This document shows, piece after piece, positions 24,728 through 30,802 of a stretch of 64,000 nt of DNA (position 1 is its first letter; the number at the start of each line of letters is the position of its first letter). The stretch comes from Halodesulfurarchaeum sp. HSR-GB. Its GTDB lineage: Archaea > Halobacteriota > Halobacteria > Halobacteriales > Halobacteriaceae. A program made the translations under genes and the position numbers. Location: positions 1,054,001 through 1,118,000 of the forward strand of contig NZ_JAVKGN010000001.1 in NCBI RefSeq assembly GCF_031432215.1, given 5' to 3'. The notes below the pieces were generated by a model. It did no database searches. It had not been told where the DNA came from and saw nothing but the letters and a program-made list of their open reading frames with translations.

Positions 24728-25504
24728 TCACGGTCCCAGCACGGGCTGGTCATCGAGGGTCTCCCACGGGATCAGCGACTGGCGAAGGCGAGCGAGGCCG
24801 TCGGTGACCGAGATGCCAACCAGGCCGATGACGACGAGGGTGGCATAGAGGTCCGGCAGCACCGAGGCCTGCCAGGAGATCCAGAGCACGTATCCCAGGC
24901 CGTCGTTTCCGGCGACGAACTCCACGGCCGTGACGATCAACAGGGACATGCTCAGGCCGAGTCTGAGCCCGACGAACACGAGCGGGAGGGCCCCGGGAAG
25001 CCACACTTCCCGGAGCTGGGCCAGTCGGGATCTGGCGCCGTTGTCCCTGGCTACTTCGACGTAGACCGGGTCGATGGCCTTCGCGCCGTTGCGTGCGTTC
25101 CAGACGATCAGGATAAAGGAGCCGACCGCGCCCGTAAACACCAGCGCGGCCTCCGTACTCCCCACGACGAGGATGAGAAGCGGGAAGAGCGCGATGACCG
25201 GGAGTGCGAAGATCGCGGAGATAACCGGCGAGAGGACGGCCCGAATCCGCTTGTTGGCGGCCATCGCGAACCCGATCGGGATGCCAAAGAGCGCGGAACT
25301 TCCGGCCGCCAGGCCCGTCCGCCTGAGGGTCGCAACGACGTGCCCCTGGAAGTTCGCCTCGGTGAGGAGGTGGAGTGTTCGCTGGCCGATTTCTACCGGT
25401 GGCGGGACGAAGGTCGGATCGAGGAGGCCGGCACTGACTGCCCCCTGCCAGAGAAGCACGGGGACCGCAAGCGAGAGCGCGCGAGTCAGTTTCGGCCCGA
25501 CCAT
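24728..25504 (-). CDS. ABC transporter permease (SsuC/TauC-like), proximal
   Basis: A 258-residue permease, second of the cluster. Six or so helices are visible, with the EAA-loop DPVYVEVARDNGARSRLAQL and VWLPGALPLVFVGLRLGLSM. It resembles the permease at 21798-22565 over its length (FVPPP versus FFPPP near the N-terminus, LGYVLWISWQ versus LGYVIWTSWQ near the C-terminus), so the two are paralogues that can pair in one transporter. It starts four bases after the Ig-like gene upstream. Confidence 0.87.
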   Translation of the reverse strand: MVGPKLTRALSLAVPVLLWQGAVSAGLLDPTFVPPPVEIGQRTLHLLTEANFQGHVVATLRRTGLAAGSSALFGIPIGFAMAANKRIRAVLSPVISAIFALPVIALFPLLILVVGSTEAALVFTGAVGSFILIVWNARNGAKAIDPVYVEVARDNGARSRLAQLREVWLPGALPLVFVGLRLGLSMSLLIVTAVEFVAGNDGLGYVLWISWQASVLPDLYATLVVIGLVGISVTDGLARLRQSLIPWETLDDQPVLGP

Positions 25505-25507
25505 CGG

Positions 25508-26941
25508 TTATTCGGTGATCTCGATTGTCATGTGCAGGCCCGGGAGCGGCCGGATGGGGTGGTTGTCGAGATAGGAGAGGTGTGGTGTCAACTCGAAGTT
25601 GGGTTCCTCGTCTTTCACGTCGAAGAAGCTGGGATAGACGTCGATGAAGTGATAGCCCGGCTGGCCGCTGGCGGTGATCTCGGTCTTTGCGGTCCGGGCC
25701 TCGAGCCCACAGACATAGCCGATGGGCTTGTTGTCATAGACGAAGTAGTAGGCGTTCTCGTAGGTCGGCCACCCGATACCGCTCAGTTCGATCTCGACGG
25801 TCTCGCCCTGCTCGGCGGTCTGTGGGCTCACCTCGAGGATGTCCGCCTGCATCATGAAGCCGGTCGTGGCGACGGACTCGCCATCGATTTTGGCGGCGAT
25901 CGGTCGGGTCGAGCCCTTGTCCTGTGGAATGGTGATCTCCTCCTGGAAGCGGCCGTCCTCGTCGGTGGTGACCGTGGGCAGGACCTCGGGGAGTGGGTCG
26001 GGCCGGATCGGGATGTCCTTGACCCGGTGCCCGGAGTGTGAGTGCCAGACGAGATCGACCTCGGTGTTCGCGGGGAAGTCCGTGCCCGTGATGACCGCGT
26101 CGGTCCCCGGCTGGCCGGACTGGGGCGTGATGTCGATCGTGGCGTCGTGTTCGACTTCGGGGTCGGGGACGTGGACCTGGAGTGGGGACTCGTCGAACAG
26201 TTCCTCGACCCAGTAGCCCCCGAGTTCGGAGTCCGGTTCGGTGACCTCGACGTCGAACTGGTACTGTCGCCCGGCGGCGACCTCGCCGAACGGCGACTGG
26301 GTGTTGTTCTGCATGAACGGCACGCCGCGATAGTTGCGCCAGACCTGGATCTGGTGGCTCCCCACGGGGCCGGCCGCACGGATGCGAGCCGTGGCCGTGC
26401 CGTGATTTTTCACGCCGGTGATGAACCCGACCATGCCGTTGTCCCAGGTGAGCTGGTAGTTGCTCTCGACGACGTTCGGGCCGATGCCGTAGCCCGTGAC
26501 GGTGAAAAAGCCGCCGAGGGGGACTTCAGTCTCCTGGACCTCGAAGTACGGGCGGATGCGAACGGCGGCCTTCGCGATCGTCTCGTCGTCGCCGTTCCGG
26601 ACCTCGATCTTGTGTTCCCCGCCGTAGTCCTTGGGGATCGTCCACTCCTCGGAGAACTTCCCCTGGTCGTCAGTCTGGGCCGTGAGCGCGTGGATGGTCC
26701 GGGGACGATACTGGGCCCCGGTGACCTCGTTGCCCTGCAACACGCCCCATTTCCCCTTGATGGTCCGCCAGAACACGTCGAGTTCCTCGTTTTCGGGCAG
26801 GTTGAGCCCACGAATCGTGAGCGTGTCGTGGACGTAGGCCTCCTCGTCGCTGAGGATGAGGGTGCCACTCGCGCCCTGGCTCTGTTGACGGCGCTCCGAA
26901 AGCCGGTCTGTAACCTCATTGGATAGTCCGTCGTCTCCCAT
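25508..26941 (-). CDS. Multi-domain Ig-like (IPT/TIG-type) protein of the ABC cluster
   Basis: A 477-residue acidic protein built from several beta-sandwich repeats. Each starts with a G-x-x-G or P-x-x-x-G strand pattern such as LILSDEEAYVHDTLTIRGLN, VPLGGFFTVTGYGIGP, ITPQSGQPGTDAVITGTDFP and VSPQTAEQGETVEIELSGIG, resembling IPT/TIG and big Ig-like domains of surface proteins. No signal peptide is visible at either possible start, so it would remain in the cytoplasm or be exported by an unrecognised route. It is the first gene of the transporter cluster, four bases before a permease. Its role is unknown. Confidence 0.7.
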   Translation of the reverse strand: MGDDGLSNEVTDRLSERRQQSQGASGTLILSDEEAYVHDTLTIRGLNLPENEELDVFWRTIKGKWGVLQGNEVTGAQYRPRTIHALTAQTDDQGKFSEEWTIPKDYGGEHKIEVRNGDDETIAKAAVRIRPYFEVQETEVPLGGFFTVTGYGIGPNVVESNYQLTWDNGMVGFITGVKNHGTATARIRAAGPVGSHQIQVWRNYRGVPFMQNNTQSPFGEVAAGRQYQFDVEVTEPDSELGGYWVEELFDESPLQVHVPDPEVEHDATIDITPQSGQPGTDAVITGTDFPANTEVDLVWHSHSGHRVKDIPIRPDPLPEVLPTVTTDEDGRFQEEITIPQDKGSTRPIAAKIDGESVATTGFMMQADILEVSPQTAEQGETVEIELSGIGWPTYENAYYFVYDNKPIGYVCGLEARTAKTEITASGQPGYHFIDVYPSFFDVKDEEPNFELTPHLSYLDNHPIRPLPGLHMTIEITE

Positions 26942-27036
26942 AGCTCGAAAGCCGGTTCCGCCGGCGAAAGGGATTCGTCTGAAATATGCAGGGTTTTAGG
27001 CAGTCCCGGGCCGCTAATAGCGGGATACAGGCGCAA

Positions 27037-27340
27037 AACCCACGACTTCAGTCGTGGGATACGCGCCGTAAGCTTGAGTGAGCAACCGGATGTAGCAGAT
27101 TCCGTGCGTGGAAAACTGGCAGTTGACTCGGTGTCTGCCACGGCGAGAGCCGCCACCAAACATGTGAGCCGAACACGCCGACCGACACAAAACAAGATAC
27201 CTCGAAGCCCCACACGGGGTACGAGTACCGGCTTCGTGGCGGAGCCAGTGCCGTCGGTCACAAAGCTTAGATTCCCACCCTTCAGGATTGACCTGCCCGG
27301 CCAACACCGGGTGGGAAGCCCTCGACGTTAGTCGTGGGCG
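27037..27340 (+). mobile_element. IS200/IS605-type relic (tnpB 3' end and end hairpins)
   Basis: The segment is bounded by two similar hairpins in the same orientation: CCCACGAC/GTCGTGGG (27039-27058, loop TTCA) and an imperfect copy at 27319-27338 (loop GTTA). The right one follows GGGTGGGAAGCC, the context seen at the right end of haloarchaeal IS1341/IS200-type elements. A short frame between them (27074-27331) ends in a low-complexity SPTRGTSTGFVAEP stretch like degenerate TnpB tails. No transposase remains, so it is a relic or a non-autonomous copy. Both the identification and the boundaries are moderately certain. Confidence 0.5.
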
Positions 27341-27344
27341 CACG

Positions 27345-27704
27345 TCACCTCCCTTTGTTGCTCGCGCCCAGTATCGCGGGGATGATCTTGGACTCAGCAG
27401 CCCGGAGCCGCTGGGAGACTGCCGACTTCGAGATTCCCAGTTCCTCGGCGATCTCCTCGAGGTGGCCACCGCGGGGTGACGTGTAGTGGCCCTTCTCGTG
27501 GGCGACCCGCAGGGCCTCCCACTGCTTTTTCGTCAGGTTGCCGACCTCGATCGAGAGGGGTTCGGAGTACTCGTTCTCGGGGTCGACGATCGTGATCGTT
27601 TCGACGTCCGGTCCCATTGATCCATACTGCTGGATGATTTTTCGCAGGGCCGCCCGATCCGCGATCCGGAAGGTCACGTAGAGGGGCGGATCGCTATCCG
27701 ACAT
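27345..27704 (-). CDS. HTH-10 (Bat-type) regulator, short form
   Basis: A 119-residue protein starting MSDSDPPLYVTFRIADRAAL. An N-terminal bacterio-opsin-activator-like beta/alpha domain is followed by the HTH-10 domain: LTKKQWEALRVAHEKGHYTS and LEEIAEELGISKSAVSQRLR, then the final helix AAESKII. It lacks the Cys-rich sensor part of the next two regulators. The frame extends to 27764 but the extra residues are Pro/Arg-rich. It ends just beside the IS200/IS605 relic. The DNA target is unknown. Confidence 0.85.
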   Translation of the reverse strand: MSDSDPPLYVTFRIADRAALRKIIQQYGSMGPDVETITIVDPENEYSEPLSIEVGNLTKKQWEALRVAHEKGHYTSPRGGHLEEIAEELGISKSAVSQRLRAAESKIIPAILGASNKGR

Positions 27705-27869
27705 GCAGACCACCGCGTCCGACGGTCGTCGGGTGGGCACGTCCGTTCCTGGTCGGTCCCCCACCCGCCCGACGCGTCCGGGCCGTCCACAGCTTCGGGC
27801 ACATACTCGATCGGACGGCCCACTGGCCCCTGTAGTTTAACCTGTACTTTCCTCCGCTTCAAAAAGTGA

Positions 27870-28547
27870 CTACCCCGATAGCTGGCCGACGAGTTTGCGG
27901 GCCAGCCGGGATTCGACGGCCTTGAGTCGCTGGGAGATCGCCGACTTCGAGACGTCCAGGCGGTCGGCCAGCACCTCCAGGTCGGCCTGGCGTGGGGAGT
28001 CATAGTAGCCAGTCTCCACGGCGACCTCCAGGGCTTCGAGTTGCTTCTCGGTGATCTCGGAGGTGTCGATCTGGATCGAGCCCCCCGAGTCGGGGGCGGA
28101 CTGGGTGATGCTGTTGACACTCACCGCGGAACCGGTGGTCCGCAGCCGACTGATGAGATCCCGAAGCGTCTCGCGGTCCGGAATCTGGACGGTGACGATG
28201 ACCTTCTGCCGGTTGGTCCGCTCGAAGGTCGGGATGCAGTCGACCTGGTGGAACTGGAGACAGAAACAGCCGGGGGTGATCGCCGCGCGCTTGAACTGGC
28301 TCTCACCCTCGCTCCCGTCCGCGGCCATCGCGGTGTTGCAGGTCCCGTGGTCGTGGGTGCCCTGGCAGGTGTTCTCCGAGCAGTCCGATTCGAAGGTGAG
28401 GTTCTGTTCGAGGGAGTCGACCTCCTCGGTCCCCTCGAATAGCGGGCACTCCATCTCCTGTTCGGGTTCGATGGCCAGGGTCGCGACGAGTGGCGGACCG
28501 GTCGACGATTCGCCGGGAACCGCGGTGTGGGTGTGTTGGGAGGACAT
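27870..28547 (-). CDS. HTH-10 regulator with Cys-rich N-terminal sensor (DmsR-like)
   Basis: A 225-residue protein. The first 105 residues hold seven cysteines in short pairs (SDCSENTC, PGCFCLQFHQVDC) that could bind a metal or an Fe-S cluster. The middle part (VIVTVQIPDRETLRDLISRL) is the bacterio-opsin-activator-like domain, and the C-terminus is HTH-10 (ITEKQLEALEVAVETGYYDS, DRLDVSKSAISQRLKAVESR). Regulators of this type control anaerobic respiration genes such as the DMSO reductase operon in Halobacterium, which makes the formate and sulfur-oxyanion operons of this window attractive targets. Confidence 0.85.
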   Translation of the reverse strand: MSSQHTHTAVPGESSTGPPLVATLAIEPEQEMECPLFEGTEEVDSLEQNLTFESDCSENTCQGTHDHGTCNTAMAADGSEGESQFKRAAITPGCFCLQFHQVDCIPTFERTNRQKVIVTVQIPDRETLRDLISRLRTTGSAVSVNSITQSAPDSGGSIQIDTSEITEKQLEALEVAVETGYYDSPRQADLEVLADRLDVSKSAISQRLKAVESRLARKLVGQLSG

Positions 28548-28647
28548 ATTTGCAGAGGGTTGTGAATACCGTGGGACCTGTCAGACGAGTCTACACTATC
28601 CAGTTATTTAAGTGGGTTTCCGATTTCTACGACCATGGAATTGGGGG

Positions 28648-29319
28648 TTATCGAGTCGCGGAAGCGCGGGAAAAGGCCCCGGTCACAAGCTTGGATTCGG
28701 CGGCTTTCAGCCGCTGGCTGAGTGCCGACTTCGAGATGTCCAGGCGGTCGGCCAGTTCGCCCAGCGAAACCTCGCGGGGGGTCTCGTAGTAGCCGGCCGC
28801 GACCGCCGCGGTGATCGCCTGGCGCTGTTTCTGGGTGAGTTCGTAGAGATCGAGGGTGACGAACTTCTGTCGGTCCCGCTCGTCCTGGGTGTCCACGCGC
28901 TTGAGCCGTCGGACCGAGACGCTCTCGACGGCCGCCCGGAGGTCCGCGATCAGGCCGCTCAGTCGCTCGCGATCGGTCAGATAGGTCTTCATGAGGACCG
29001 TCGAGCCGTCGCTCTCGGTGACCTGGGGGACACAGCCGTACTTGACGAAAACCGGGCAGGCACAGTCGGGTTCGATCTGCGTTTCGATGTGTTCGACCGT
29101 GGTGCACTCGTGGGGACACGAACAGTAGGAGTCGGTCATCTTCGCGTCCAGGTGACAGCGCTTTTGCCCGACCTGGTGGCGGATGTCGACGATGGACTCC
29201 TCGAACCGGCAGAGCGGACAGGGGTGTGTGTCGGCGAGTTCGACGTCGAGTTCGACGAAGAGCCGCTGGGTGCTGCGATCACCCTGGGCCCGGGTCGCTC
29301 CCGCGACGTCGTTTGCCAT
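28648..29319 (-). CDS. HTH-10 regulator with Cys-rich N-terminal sensor
   Basis: A 223-residue paralogue of the preceding regulator. Nine cysteines lie in the first 115 residues (HPCPLCRF, QKRCHLD, SYCSCPHEC, PDCACPVF, YGCVP), so a metal or Fe-S sensor domain is likely. The HTH-10 domain is LTQKQRQAITAAVAAGYYET with GELADRLDISKSALSQRLKA. The start is the ATG at 29319 rather than the GTG at 29322. It is separated from its neighbour by 100 bases with its own promoter space, so the two are probably transcribed independently. Confidence 0.85.
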   Translation of the reverse strand: MANDVAGATRAQGDRSTQRLFVELDVELADTHPCPLCRFEESIVDIRHQVGQKRCHLDAKMTDSYCSCPHECTTVEHIETQIEPDCACPVFVKYGCVPQVTESDGSTVLMKTYLTDRERLSGLIADLRAAVESVSVRRLKRVDTQDERDRQKFVTLDLYELTQKQRQAITAAVAAGYYETPREVSLGELADRLDISKSALSQRLKAAESKLVTGAFSRASATR

Positions 29320-29443
29320 CACCCAATCTTCATTTCCGTTTCCTTAATGTTCGATGGGTTTTCCCACAAACCTGGAACGACTGCAAGAGCGCGGTGTGGT
29401 GGGACCTGGGATGACACCGCGATTGTGCGCACCGACACCGCAC

Positions 29444-29932
29444 TCAGCCCTCACCGTAGCGCATTTCGAGTCGCGTGCTCAATCGGCCGTCAACGATCTC
29501 CCAGACGAGGCCGATCGGGTTCGTGTATTCGGGTTCGAAGGGGTAGTAAACGTAGTCCTCGTCAGGTGAGTCCCGCTCCTGGTAGTGGTCCAGGCCGTCG
29601 ACGTGGTCGTTTTCGTGACGATGCCACCCACAATCGAATCCCGAGCTATCGTGGTAGTGAATTCGATACCAGTATGCATCACTGTCGGGCTGGGGCCACC
29701 AGTTCAGCGTCACGGTGGCAGCAGCGACATCGAGGATTCCGTCCCCGTAGATGTTCGGATCCAGTTCACCCACGAGTTCTTCGTCGACACCGGTTGTGCT
29801 TGACTCGAATCGAACGTTCGTGGTCCCTGGGATCTTTCGCAGGTTGGTCGCCATCGCGGTCAGTGCCCGCTCGCGGGTCCCCCCGATTGGGTGGTCGAAG
29901 GGATTCCGGCCGGGTGTCGGTGGGGCCGGCAT
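29444..29932 (-). CDS. TumE/DUF6516-like protein, putative toxin
   Basis: A 162-residue protein starting MPAPPTPGRNPFDHP at the ATG at 29932, which overlaps the stop of the next-upstream HTH gene (TAATG). The C-terminal half reads AYWYRIHYHDSSGFDCGWHR then HENDHVDGLDHYQER, the His-rich pattern of the DUF6516/TumE-like family that is encoded next to small HTH proteins in haloarchaea. The assignment rests on that motif and the genetic arrangement. The N-terminal part is not conserved in the short family members. Confidence 0.55.
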   Translation of the reverse strand: MPAPPTPGRNPFDHPIGGTRERALTAMATNLRKIPGTTNVRFESSTTGVDEELVGELDPNIYGDGILDVAAATVTLNWWPQPDSDAYWYRIHYHDSSGFDCGWHRHENDHVDGLDHYQERDSPDEDYVYYPFEPEYTNPIGLVWEIVDGRLSTRLEMRYGEG

Positions 29933-30489
29933 TACGCTATCGCCCGTTCTCGGCTGAACTCGTCGTAGCGCTCCAGGGCCTCTTCGAGGACGTCGAGTCG
30001 GTGGACCAGGGTCTCCCACTCGGCGGCCGCTTGCTTGTACTCGCGGACCGTCTCACCGCTGGTGTCTGCCTCGGTTGCCCGCAGCCGCAGTTCGGCCGGC
30101 GTTTCGACCCCATAGCGGGTTTTGGTCGTCGCGATCTGGTCCTGGGTCGTCGCGATCCGATCCATGAGCGTGTCCCGATCGAACTGTTCGACGTACTGGG
30201 CGACCGCCGTGAACCGTCGGTATGCGCGATCGAGTTGGTACTTCGTGACGCCGCGGGCTTCAGTCGTCGCGACAACTCCCAGGGTGGTCAGGCTGGCGAG
30301 GTGGTCACGAGCGGTCTGTTCCGCGACGGCCGCTTCCTCGGCCACCCACGCCGCAGTTCGGGGCTGATCGAGCGTGAGTGCGATTTCGATCACACGATCG
30401 ATCGCCTTGGTCTGGGCCGTCCACTCCTCGCTGCCTGGCGGGGAACCAGATGTCTCGCGCGCGCCCGTGACTTCTTTCATGCTCACCAT
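29932..30489 (-). CDS. Winged-helix regulator paired with the TumE-like protein (putative antitoxin)
   Basis: A 185-residue protein. A winged-helix domain spans about residues 25-95 (AIDRVIEIALTLDQPRTAAW, VAEQTARDHLASLTTLGVV), followed by a long coiled-coil region (TTQDQIATTKTRYGVETPAE to LVHRLDVLEEALERYDEF). It is translationally coupled to the downstream TumE-like gene. The order regulator-then-toxin and the overlap fit a toxin-antitoxin module, but activity is not shown by sequence alone. The ATG at 30489 is used; a second ATG is at 30480. Confidence 0.65.
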   Translation of the reverse strand: MVSMKEVTGARETSGSPPGSEEWTAQTKAIDRVIEIALTLDQPRTAAWVAEEAAVAEQTARDHLASLTTLGVVATTEARGVTKYQLDRAYRRFTAVAQYVEQFDRDTLMDRIATTQDQIATTKTRYGVETPAELRLRATEADTSGETVREYKQAAAEWETLVHRLDVLEEALERYDEFSRERAIA

Positions 30490-30802
30490 GTCGGATCCGA
30501 TTTGATATTGGTCGCCCGAGACTAATTATCTTTGGATGGGAATGAAATAGTTGAGTTCCACGAGTCGGGGTTTCGAGTTGGGGTAACGAACTCGTTTTCC
30601 ATCACTCTCACCCGCCTGGCTCCAGACGCCCGCGACAGGCCCGCAGCGGTCCGTGTGAACCGTTGCCAGACCGAGACGGCCACACAAAGCATTTATAGCA
30701 GTCTTTCCTTTGTTCGACTACCCCTACCCACTCCCATAGCTGGCAGGGAGCCGTTCGCATGGAAACATGCAGACGGGAAATCAGTCAGCACGAACGATAA
30801 TC
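30490..30802 (+). promoter_or_regulatory. Promoter region of the S-layer gene
   Basis: This 313-base gap separates two divergent genes. A TATA element, TTTATA at 30692-30697, lies about 105 bases before the S-layer start, so a leader of roughly 80 bases is expected. TATTGG at about 30506-30511 repeats the core of the motif seen upstream of the respiratory operons. No further gene is supported here. Confidence 0.55.

Noticed and set aside
28612-30525. 637-codon plus-strand frame across several minus-strand genes
   Set aside because: It runs opposite three regulator genes and the toxin-antitoxin candidate, all of which have recognisable domains; its own sequence has none.
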